Source of the DNA: DASTQL01 sp035761805
Lineage (GTDB): Bacteria > Actinomycetota > Actinomycetes > Jiangellales > Jiangellaceae
Assembly (NCBI GenBank): GCA_035761805.1
Contig: DASTQL010000100.1
Coordinates: 1 to 6,123, forward strand
DNA length: 6,123 nt
Reading direction: 5' to 3'
Shown here: in pieces, positions 1 to 6,123 of the stretch
Position numbering within the stretch: the stretch's first letter is position 1
Layout: each line of letters starts with the position of its first letter
Program-made: the position numbers and the translations under genes
Notes under the pieces: generated by a model
The model's database searches: none
Told to the model about the DNA's origin: nothing
What the model saw: only the letters and a program-made list of their open reading frames with translations

Positions 1-1
1 C

Positions 2-943
2 CGGACGGACGAGACCCAGGTCGCCCGGGAGGAGATCGCGCTCGACGACGTCGTCAGCGATGCGATCGCCTGGGTGGCGCGCCGTTACCCGCTGGTGCGC
101 TTCCGCTCGGACCTGGACCCCGTCGTCCTCCACGGCGACCAGGCCCTGGTCCGCAGTGCCGTGGGCAACGTGCTCGACAACGCCGCCAAGTGGAGCAGCG
201 CTGGAGGGACCGTCGAGGTCTACCTCCGGGCCGACACTCTGTCTGTCCGTGACCACGGGCCCGGCATCGACGAGGCGGATCTCCCACATGTCTTCGAGCG
301 CTTCTACCGGTCCCGCGCGGCCCGCGCCATGCCGGGCGCGGGCTTGGGGCTCGCGATCGTCCACGAGGTGGCCGACCTGCACGGCTGGCACGCGTCCGCG
401 CTCCGGGCACCCGGCGGGGGTTGCCTCGTCCGCCTGGACCTGCAGCCCGACGACGCTTCGGGGGATGCGTCGCCCGGTGCGGCGGACAGCACCCCGACGA
501 CCTGGTGGTCCCGGCTGCTTGCCGCGGCGAGTACGACCCTGCGCCCCAATCCGCGGACGAGCCTGGCCGTGACCGCAGGTGCGGCCGTCCCCCTGGGCGT
601 CGCGGTCGGCGCGCTGCTCCTCCTCGCTCCGTCCGAACCGCCGACGCTGCGCACCGTCACGGGCACCCTCGAGCGCTGCGGGGACCGTCTCTGCATCGAC
701 GGGTCGGTCATGGACTTCGGCCCGGTCTGGTACGTGAACGAGGCCGTGGCCCAGCACGACTACGACGGCGACGGCGATGTCGGCTCGCTGGCCGACGAGG
801 CGTTGGGGCTGCTCGGCCGCGAGGTCACGCTCGAGACCGACGGCGGGAGCCTGGACGAGGACGTCTTCACGGTCAACGGCATGCAGCTACGGAGTCCCGA
901 AGGCGAACTCCCCGCCCCCGACGGGCCCCACGCAGGGCCCTGA
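2..943 (+). CDS. Sensor histidine kinase, 3' part, with C-terminal transmembrane segment and extracytoplasmic tail (5' end off window)
   Basis: The frame is open from the left edge, so the sensor, HAMP and phospho-accepting His regions are missing and 313 codons are visible. The HATPase domain shows every box: N box NVLDNAAK (nt 167-190), G1 box DHGPG (from nt 251), F box FERFYR (nt 293-310) and G2 box GAGLGL (nt 335-352). This domain binds ATP and phosphorylates the kinase's own histidine, which then passes the phosphate to a response regulator; no regulator is in the window. Most such kinases end soon after this domain. Here the frame continues through a Pro/Ala/Ser/Thr-rich linker, one hydrophobic segment (about nt 563-628) and an acidic tail of about 104 residues. 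The tail has a close Cys pair (CGDRLC), a DYDGDGD stretch and a TVNG motif near the end. I infer that the tail lies outside the membrane. Kinase identity is certain; the tail's function is unknown. A hairpin follows the stop. Confidence 0.9.
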   Translation, partial: RTDETQVAREEIALDDVVSDAIAWVARRYPLVRFRSDLDPVVLHGDQALVRSAVGNVLDNAAKWSSAGGTVEVYLRADTLSVRDHGPGIDEADLPHVFERFYRSRAARAMPGAGLGLAIVHEVADLHGWHASALRAPGGGCLVRLDLQPDDASGDASPGAADSTPTTWWSRLLAAASTTLRPNPRTSLAVTAGAAVPLGVAVGALLLLAPSEPPTLRTVTGTLERCGDRLCIDGSVMDFGPVWYVNEAVAQHDYDGDGDVGSLADEALGLLGREVTLETDGGSLDEDVFTVNGMQLRSPEGELPAPDGPHAGP

Positions 944-953
944 CGCGGTGAGT

Positions 954-993
954 GGGTCCTTGACCCGGCGTGTAGACACCGGGTCAAGGGCCC
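954..993. terminator. Bidirectional hairpin terminator between convergent genes
   Basis: Arms 954-968 and 979-993 pair over 15 bp with a single T-G wobble (957/990) around a 10-base loop. The inner 11 bp are a perfect inverted repeat (CCTTGACCCGG and its complement). It starts 11 bases after the histidine kinase stop and lies 43 bases past the stop of the minus-strand hydrolase gene, so it could end transcripts from both sides. No T-run follows on either strand, which is common for actinobacterial terminators. Termination is inferred from structure and position. Confidence 0.75.
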
Positions 994-1035
994 CACGGCT
1001 CCGGTCGATGTGTTCATTGCCGGGGCGGCGAACCG

Positions 1036-2268
1036 CTACCGGCCAAGCGACCGGAGCTTGCCGGTGCTGCCGGCGTGGTCGGACGGCCACAGACCTGTGG
1101 GGGTCGTCCGGTCCTGCTGCTCCTCCCCGATCACGTCTGCCTGCAGGGCGGTGAACGCGGTCGGGTCGAACATGACGGTGTCGATCCGGTGGTCGAGCTC
1201 GCTCTCGGCGTTGAGCAGGTCCGCGGCCTGGCCGCTGGTGAAGCTGGCCTCAGCGCACGGTTCGCTCGGGTGGGCCTCGGGCCAGACCTCGACCAGGCCC
1301 GCGCCGATGAGGATCTCGTAGGCCTCGGTGTTGAAGCCGTCGCACGGCGGCCGCGAGTTGATGTCACCGACCACAATCGGCGGGTGGGCCGAGTCCTCGA
1401 CCTCGGCCGCCAGCTCCTGGGCCTGCAAGTTGCGGTAGAAGCCGAATTCCTCCGTGGGGTCGTTGAAGGCCTCCAGGTGGGTGTTGAAGAACGTGAAGGT
1501 CGAGCCCTTGACGGTGACGTCCACGGACGACCACCCGCGCGGCACCGGGAAGAGTGGTGCCTCGGGCACGCCCGTGGGGAGGACCAGTGTGGCGTCGAAG
1601 TTCTCCTCCCGCACGCTCGACTCGTCGACCGCCAGCCGCCGCTCCGGCAGCCCTGACCGCACGATGATCACGTCACGGTCGGTGAAGCTCGCCCAGGTGG
1701 AGTCAGGGAAGAGCAAGGGTGCTCCGCCCAGCGCGATGGGCAGCGTCCCGTTGAAGTTCTCGTTGGTCGCCACCTCCTCGTACGGGACCCCCCGCTCGGC
1801 GAGCTCGTCGAGCAGGATGTCGAGGAAGTCGTACGTGACGGTGAACGGAGCTGTCGGCGTCTGGACGTTCCCCGGTGCCGTCGCCCAGAGCGCGACCTCC
1901 TGCAGCCCGACGACGTCGGGGGCCTCCTCGGCCAGGAGGTCGGCGATCGCCTCGGCCCGCTCGGGGAAGTCGGTCGCCTCCATGGCCGCGTAGACCTGGC
2001 CCGCCCGGGCCACCAGGTCCGGGAAGCTCATGGCCCCGAAGAGCGGGGTGAGGTCCGCACCGAGGTAGATGTTGTAGGTCGCGACGTCGAAGGCCGCCCG
2101 CGGCGCCGGAGCCTTGCCGGGCGGAGCCTGGACAGGTGGCACCGAGACCGGGGGCCCGGCCGGCCGGCCCGGAGGTGGTGCGGCACCCGCGCCGGGGGCC
2201 AGGGCAGCCGCGAGAGCAAGGCCGGTTACGGCAGCGAGGGCGCGCAGCCCCCGACGGCGTGGTCGCAT
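1036..2268 (-). CDS. Secreted endonuclease/exonuclease/phosphatase (EEP) family hydrolase
   Basis: The 410-residue product starts with an export signal: a basic stretch (RPRRRGLR), a hydrophobic Ala/Leu core and a likely cleavage site near residues 28-30. A Pro-rich linker to about residue 58 follows. The EEP fold shows all metal and catalytic motifs in order: TYNIYLG (N66), GLQEV (E124), NTHLE (N262, H264, E266), GDINSRP (D302, N304), DHRID (D349, D353) and SDH (S386, D387, H388). Family members cleave phosphodiester or phosphomonoester bonds in DNA, RNA, sphingomyelin or inositol phosphates, using Mg2+. The substrate cannot be read from the sequence. Cys309 and Cys328 could form a disulfide in the exported protein. 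ATG at 2268 was chosen because GAAGGAG (2274-2280) lies 5 bases upstream; an in-frame GTG at 2274 overlaps that Shine-Dalgarno and is unlikely. The gene lies 78 bp downstream of purA on the same strand and may be cotranscribed. The basic N-terminus also leaves Tat export possible. Confidence 0.9.
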   Translation of the reverse strand: MRPRRRGLRALAAVTGLALAAALAPGAGAAPPPGRPAGPPVSVPPVQAPPGKAPAPRAAFDVATYNIYLGADLTPLFGAMSFPDLVARAGQVYAAMEATDFPERAEAIADLLAEEAPDVVGLQEVALWATAPGNVQTPTAPFTVTYDFLDILLDELAERGVPYEEVATNENFNGTLPIALGGAPLLFPDSTWASFTDRDVIIVRSGLPERRLAVDESSVREENFDATLVLPTGVPEAPLFPVPRGWSSVDVTVKGSTFTFFNTHLEAFNDPTEEFGFYRNLQAQELAAEVEDSAHPPIVVGDINSRPPCDGFNTEAYEILIGAGLVEVWPEAHPSEPCAEASFTSGQAADLLNAESELDHRIDTVMFDPTAFTALQADVIGEEQQDRTTPTGLWPSDHAGSTGKLRSLGR

Positions 2269-2346
2269 GTCCACTCCTTCGTGGTCACCCGGACATCCCC
2301 GAGACCCCAGCGATCACACCATGCCGGCGACCTCCGGCGCAGCACC
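2269..2346. other. 78-bp spacer between purA and the EEP hydrolase gene
   Basis: This is a same-strand gap between the purA stop and the hydrolase ribosome binding site. The only structure seen is a weak inverted repeat (GCCGG 2323-2327 with CCGGC 2334-2338, 6-base loop) just after the purA stop. It is too short to call a terminator. No convincing -10 element was found, so the hydrolase may depend partly on purA read-through. Confidence 0.4.
2274..2280 (-). promoter_or_regulatory. Ribosome binding site that decides the start of the EEP hydrolase
   Basis: On the minus strand GAAGGAG is followed by 5 bases and then ATG (2268-2266). The upstream in-frame GTG (2274-2272) shares its first base with the last base of this site, so it cannot be served by it. 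This favours ATG over the longer reading. Confidence 0.7.
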
Positions 2347-3630
<1,284 letters not shown>

Positions 3631-3720
3631 CGCGGACCGCCCCCTCTCCGTGGTCGAGGCGCTAGGGCATGCTGTCGCAGGCCGCGCCAGAGGCTACCCC
3701 GAGCAGCGAGGAGGTCCCGG
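3631..3720. promoter_or_regulatory. Divergent intergenic region between purA and the lipid kinase gene
   Basis: These 90 bp must hold the start signals for purA (minus) and the lipid kinase (plus), unless promoters lie inside the genes. On the plus strand GAGGAGG (3708-3714) is a strong Shine-Dalgarno 6 bases before GTG 3721. On the minus strand a weak promoter candidate for purA is TAGCCT (3696-3691) with GGGACC (3718-3713) 16 bases upstream. The -10 fits TANNNT but the -35 is poor. No clear plus-strand promoter or operator palindrome was found. Confidence 0.4.
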
Positions 3721-4620
3721 GTGAGCAGCGACCTACTCGTGGTCACCAACGCCGCCGCGGGGACGACGTCGGACGAGACCGTTCAGGCAGCGCGGGCCGT
3801 GTGGGACGAGGCGCACCGCCCGTACGACGTGGTGGAGACGTCAGGGCGGGAGGAGCTGGACGAGATCCTGGCGCGACGGGGCGACCGGGTTGTCGTCGTC
3901 GTCGGTGGGGACGGGAGCCTGCACGCCGTGGCGGGCGCGCTCGAGCGGCGTGGGGAGCTGGGGTCTGCGGTGATCGGCCTGGTGCCGCTGGGGACGGGCA
4001 ACGACCTGGCCCGCGGGGCCGGCATCCCGCTCGACCCGCACGAGGCGGCCCGGGTCGTGCTGACGGGCACGCCGTCCCCGCTTGACGTCCTCGAGGACTC
4101 GGGCGGCGGGATCGTCGTCAACGCCGTCAACGCCGGGATCGGCGCGTCGGCCTCGGAGCGCGCAGCACCGTGGAAGGCACGGCTGGGACCGCTCGGCTAC
4201 GTCGTGGGTGCGGTCGCCGCCGGCATCCGCGAGGGCGGCTGGTACCTGCGGGTCGAGGTCGACGGGGAGGTCGTCGTCGACGGGTCGCAGCGCGTCCTGC
4301 ACCTCGTGATCGGCAACGGTCCGACGGTGGGCGGCGGGGCCGAGGCCGCCCCTGGGGCCCGGCTCTCCGACGGCGCGGCCGACGTCGTGGTGTCGCTGGC
4401 CACCGGTCCGCTGGCCCGGCTCGGCTACGCCACCCGGCTGCGCCGCGGCGAGCACACCGGCCGTCGTGACGTGGTCACCGCCCGGGGCCGGCGCTTCGTC
4501 GTGAGCGGCGAGCCCTTCCCGTGGAACGTCGACGGCGAGATCGGCCGGCCCCGCCGGGACGCGACGTGGACCGTCCGCCCGGCCGCCTGGCGGCTGCTTC
4601 TGCCGCCCGGCCCCGATTGA
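3721..4620 (+). CDS. Diacylglycerol kinase family lipid kinase (DAGK catalytic domain)
   Basis: The 299-residue product resembles soluble DgkB/YegS-type lipid kinases, which phosphorylate diacylglycerol or a related lipid with ATP at the inner membrane face. The catalytic fold begins at once (DLLVVTNAAAG, residues 4-14). The nucleotide-binding signature GGDGS is at 62-66 and PLGTGNDLARG at 89-99. The second domain carries VNAVNAGIGA (133-142), VIGNGPTVGGGAEAAPGA, and NVDGEIG near the C-terminus (Asp271, Glu273), the usual place of the second conserved acidic pair. No signal peptide or membrane segment is seen. The first loop reads NAAAG rather than the common NPxSG. GTG 3721 was chosen for the strong GAGGAGG 6 bases upstream; the frame stays open further upstream, but only antisense to purA. 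The gene stands alone between divergent purA and the convergent Tad operon. The lipid substrate (diacylglycerol, sphingoid base or other) is not determined by sequence. Confidence 0.93.
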   Translation: MSSDLLVVTNAAAGTTSDETVQAARAVWDEAHRPYDVVETSGREELDEILARRGDRVVVVVGGDGSLHAVAGALERRGELGSAVIGLVPLGTGNDLARGAGIPLDPHEAARVVLTGTPSPLDVLEDSGGGIVVNAVNAGIGASASERAAPWKARLGPLGYVVGAVAAGIREGGWYLRVEVDGEVVVDGSQRVLHLVIGNGPTVGGGAEAAPGARLSDGAADVVVSLATGPLARLGYATRLRRGEHTGRRDVVTARGRRFVVSGEPFPWNVDGEIGRPRRDATWTVRPAAWRLLLPPGPD

Positions 4621-4651
4621 CCACGTTCACCACCCTGGCGGGGACCGGGCC

Positions 4652-4668
4652 GGGGTGTTCGACGCCCC
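4652..4668. terminator. Short hairpin after the lipid kinase gene
   Basis: GGGGTG (4652-4657) and CGCCCC (4663-4668) pair over 6 bp with one T-G wobble around a TTCGA loop. It lies about 30 bases past the lipid kinase stop and just before the stronger hairpin at 4671-4699. It may be a first, weak stop signal for that gene; chance is possible at this GC content. Confidence 0.35.
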
Positions 4669-4670
4669 AG

Positions 4671-4699
4671 CTGCCTGGTGATGGGTCATCACCAGGCGG
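4671..4699. terminator. Strong hairpin, likely bidirectional terminator between the lipid kinase gene and the Tad operon
   Basis: GCCTGGTGATG (4673-4683) and CATCACCAGGC (4687-4697) form a perfect 11-bp inverted repeat with a 3-base loop. The stem extends by a T-G and a C-G pair to 4671/4699. It lies 50 bases after the lipid kinase stop and about 90 bases past the end of the minus-strand Tad operon, which suits a terminator for convergent transcripts. There is no T-run. Its arms are part of the repeat family at 4673-4754. Confidence 0.7.
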
Positions 4700-4754
4700 G
4701 TGGTGCCACCACCGGGCGCCCAGGCCTGGTGATGGCCCCAGCGGCCTGGTGGTG
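4673..4754. repeat. Cluster of GCCTGGTG(A/G)TG repeats in direct and inverted order
   Basis: Four copies of one 11-base word lie in 82 bp: GCCTGGTGATG at 4673-4683, its exact complement at 4687-4697, GCCTGGTGATG again at 4724-4734, and GCCTGGTGGTG at 4744-4754. A separate palindrome-like element, GGTGGT/ACCACC (4699-4713), and the perfect palindrome CCAGGCCTGG (4720-4729) lie between them. Copies 1 and 2 make the hairpin. The whole gap between the two convergent genes (4621-4791) holds no gene; this cluster is its only structure. Confidence 0.7.
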
Positions 4755-4791
4755 TGGGCGTGCGGTAGGTGACGCTGGCCGGTGCCGGGCC

Positions 4792-5310
4792 TCAGGACAC
4801 CGGGGCGAGGGCGGTGGCGGAGGCCACGACCGGCACGGACCTGCCCGGGACGACGTCGTTGACCAGCAGCAGCGACATCCGGACGCTGAAGGTCACCGTG
4901 ACCGCGCCGTCAGCGCGCACCGTGACGCCCTCGACCCGGAACGCCTCGAACCGGCCGGCCAGCCGGTGGCGGGCCGCGAAGCCACCCACCGACTCGCGGG
5001 CAGCGGACTGCGACAGGGGGAGCACCTGGCCCATCCGGCCGGTGTAGACCGCCTCCTCCGACACGCTCTGGGCGGCGACGACGGCCGCGCCGTCGGCCCA
5101 CGACGACAGCGACCGGCGGACCAGGAACGCCGCCGAGGCGTTGGCCACCACCGTCACCACCATGAGCACGATCACCGCGAAGCCGATGATCATCAGCGTG
5201 GTCTGGCCCTGCTCCCCGGCCCAGCCTCGCCCGCGCCCGGCTCGCCGCCCGAGCCGCGAGGCCGCCGGTGCACGCGCACCACCGGCGCGCAACCACTCCG
5301 CCACGCTCAC
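4792..5310 (-). CDS. TadG-like Flp pilus assembly protein
   Basis: The 172-residue product has a basic, Arg-rich N-terminal region of about 35 residues that should be cytoplasmic. EQGQTTL then leads into one hydrophobic segment (about residues 37-58), followed by an extracytoplasmic part. This is the layout of the Tad N-terminal domain of TadG-like proteins in actinobacterial tad/flp clusters, which help assemble thin surface pili or a related secretion machine. After the membrane segment come a helical stretch (SWADGAAVVAAQSVSEEA) and a beta-like region (VTVTFSVRMSLLL). Unlike the two upstream proteins it has no Glu at +5 after the candidate Gly. GTG 5310 was chosen because it overlaps the upstream stop as GTGA, and the protein then starts just ahead of the basic region. 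The frame stays open to 5475, but that part lies inside the neighbouring gene. It is the last gene of the operon. It could instead be called a generic TadE/G-family protein. Confidence 0.8.
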   Translation of the reverse strand: MSVAEWLRAGGARAPAASRLGRRAGRGRGWAGEQGQTTLMIIGFAVIVLMVVTVVANASAAFLVRRSLSSWADGAAVVAAQSVSEEAVYTGRMGQVLPLSQSAARESVGGFAARHRLAGRFEAFRVEGVTVRADGAVTVTFSVRMSLLLVNDVVPGRSVPVVASATALAPVS

Positions 5311-5741
5311 CCCAGGTCCCGGTACCGGTCGACCACGGTGGCGTGGGTGGCCGACACGGGGATCCGTGCGTTCACCGCGTCGGCCAGCACGTCCGGCAGC
5401 AGCGGCAGCCGCACCACCGTCGACACCGTCACGGTCACCTCGGACCCGGGCGAGTAGCAGGGGTTGCCGCTGCACCGGAAGGCGACGCTCGCAGCGCCCG
5501 CCTGCACGCCCTGGTCCTCCAGCGCCACCCCAGCCGCCGCCCGCGCCGAGCCGGCGTCGCCGGTGGCCACGAACAGGCGGCCGGCCTCCCGCGCGGCCTG
5601 GGTCACCCCGAAAGCGGTGGCCTGCACCTCCAGCAACGCGAGCAGCACGTACACCAGCGGCACCAGCAGCAGGATGCCGAGGAGGTGGAACTCCACGATC
5701 GCACCGCCGCGTTCGCGGTCCCGACCCGCCGCGGCGCTCAC
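5307..5741 (-). CDS. TadE-like pseudopilin (second of the operon)
   Basis: The 144-residue product has the TadE pattern. A short basic leader (residues 1-12, RDRERG) is followed by GAIVEF, giving Glu17 at +5 if a prepilin peptidase cuts after Gly12, and then one hydrophobic segment (about 18-39). The remaining hundred or so residues should face outside. They start with a helix (AFGVTQAAREAGRLF) typical of this family and include a Cys pair (Cys90 and Cys95 in CSGNPC), a possible small disulfide loop, and a VTVTVSTVVRLPLLP strand region. TadE proteins are minor pseudopilins needed for Flp pilus assembly. GTG 5741 overlaps the upstream TGA (5740-5738) as GTGA, and GAGG lies 7 bases upstream. 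The downstream gene begins with the same overlap at 5310. The role is inferred from family and neighbours. Confidence 0.85.
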   Translation of the reverse strand: MSAAAGRDRERGGAIVEFHLLGILLLVPLVYVLLALLEVQATAFGVTQAAREAGRLFVATGDAGSARAAAGVALEDQGVQAGAASVAFRCSGNPCYSPGSEVTVTVSTVVRLPLLPDVLADAVNARIPVSATHATVVDRYRDLG

Positions 5742-6123
5742 AGCGCGGCCTCGTCGACGGCGTGCGCCCGGACCGTCAACGCGCGATCGATGCCCAGCAA
5801 ACCGAACAGCGGCAACGTCGTGGTGACCTCGACCTCGACCAGCCGGGCCCCGCCCCCCTCGACATAGCGGGAGCTGATCCCGCGGGCCAGCCGCGGCGAC
5901 AGCGTCTCGGCGACCAGCTGCGCCGTGCGGGCCTCGCCGTCCCCCAACGTCCGGTCCGCGTTGGCGGCATGGCGGGCCCCTTCCGCCGCGCACGCCACCA
6001 GGGTGTTGCGGACGTGGACGACGAGTCCGAGCTGGAGGATGCCGAGGAACAGCGTGACCAGCACGACCGAGACCAGGGTGAACTCGGCGACCGCCGAACC
6101 CCGCTCTTCCCCGGCGGCCGGCC
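5738..6123 (-). CDS. TadE-like pseudopilin (first visible gene of the operon; start off window)
   Basis: 127 complete codons are visible, and the frame stays open to the right edge. The first residues seen are PAAGEERG, then SAVAEF, placing Glu at +5 after the Gly as in Flp-type pseudopilins, and one hydrophobic segment (TLVSVVLVTLFLGILQLGL). A helix with CAAEGARHAA follows, then an outer region with EVEVTTTLPLFGLLG and a short C-terminus (HAVDEAAL). No usable start codon precedes the membrane segment inside the window; the GTG at 6064 lies within it and would remove the leader. The true start is therefore just beyond 6123, with few residues missing. It is the first of three coupled genes, and the Tad ATPase, membrane and pilin genes usually found with them would be expected further upstream. 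TadE identity is read from the pattern and not tested by search. Confidence 0.85.
   Translation of the reverse strand, partial: PAAGEERGSAVAEFTLVSVVLVTLFLGILQLGLVVHVRNTLVACAAEGARHAANADRTLGDGEARTAQLVAETLSPRLARGISSRYVEGGGARLVEVEVTTTLPLFGLLGIDRALTVRAHAVDEAAL

Noticed and set aside
54..410. Antisense open frame opposite the histidine kinase
   Set aside because: Its translation is Arg/Pro/Gly-rich shadow sequence, while the plus strand encodes all four HATPase boxes.
439..1915. 17-bp exact direct repeat CCTGCAGCCCGACGACG at 439-455 and 1899-1915
   Set aside because: Both copies lie inside coding DNA of unrelated genes read on opposite strands, where they encode different conserved residues. Shared GC-rich codons explain the match.
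4621..4791. Possible small gene in the gap after the lipid kinase
   Set aside because: Open frames here are fragments running through the repeats, with no ribosome binding site and no protein-like composition. Hairpins and repeats explain the gap.
5311..5475. Longer start (ATG at 5475) for the TadG-like gene
   Set aside because: It would lie entirely inside the second TadE-like gene, and the added residues look like out-of-frame Arg/Gly/Ala-rich translation. The GTG at 5310 with its GTGA overlap is better.
5742..5993. Longer start (5993) for the second TadE-like frame
   Set aside because: The extra N-terminus overlaps the first TadE-like gene in another frame and would put a long Arg/Gly-rich stretch ahead of the pseudopilin leader.

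Overview
The window reads as chromosomal DNA of a very GC-rich actinobacterium. Most codons end in G or C, GTG starts are frequent, Shine-Dalgarno sequences are purine-rich, and the Tad-type surface genes are of the actinobacterial kind. A member of the Nocardioides group would fit, but the sequence alone does not prove the genus. Seven protein genes can be supported: two run off the window edges, and no RNA gene, insertion sequence or CRISPR array was seen.

Layout, left to right. (1) About 2-943, plus strand: the 3' part of a sensor histidine kinase gene. It holds a complete ATP-binding catalytic domain and then, unusually, a C-terminal membrane segment and a small acidic tail that should lie outside the cell. 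(2) 944-1035: a convergent gap holding a strong 15-bp hairpin. (3) 1036-2268, minus: a secreted endonuclease/exonuclease/phosphatase-family hydrolase with all family motifs. (4) 2347-3630, minus: purA, adenylosuccinate synthetase, complete. (5) 3631-3720: a 90-bp divergent spacer that must hold the start signals of both neighbours. (6) 3721-4620, plus: a diacylglycerol-kinase-family lipid kinase. (7) 4621-4791: a convergent gap with a perfect hairpin and several copies of a GCCTGGTG-type repeat. (8) 4792 to past the right edge, minus: three small membrane-anchored Tad pilus-type genes (TadE-like, TadE-like, TadG-like). They are joined by two identical 4-base GTGA stop/start overlaps, so they form one translationally coupled operon whose upstream part lies beyond 6123.

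The genes do not form one pathway. purA is purine housekeeping, the lipid kinase is membrane lipid metabolism, and the kinase, the secreted hydrolase and the Tad genes are envelope or surface functions. The points most worth a second look are the extra extracytoplasmic module on the histidine kinase, the coupled pseudopilin trio (two members carry a prepilin-like G/xxxxE site and the third does not), and the repeat cluster between the lipid kinase and the Tad operon. I see no clear sign of a wholly new system.
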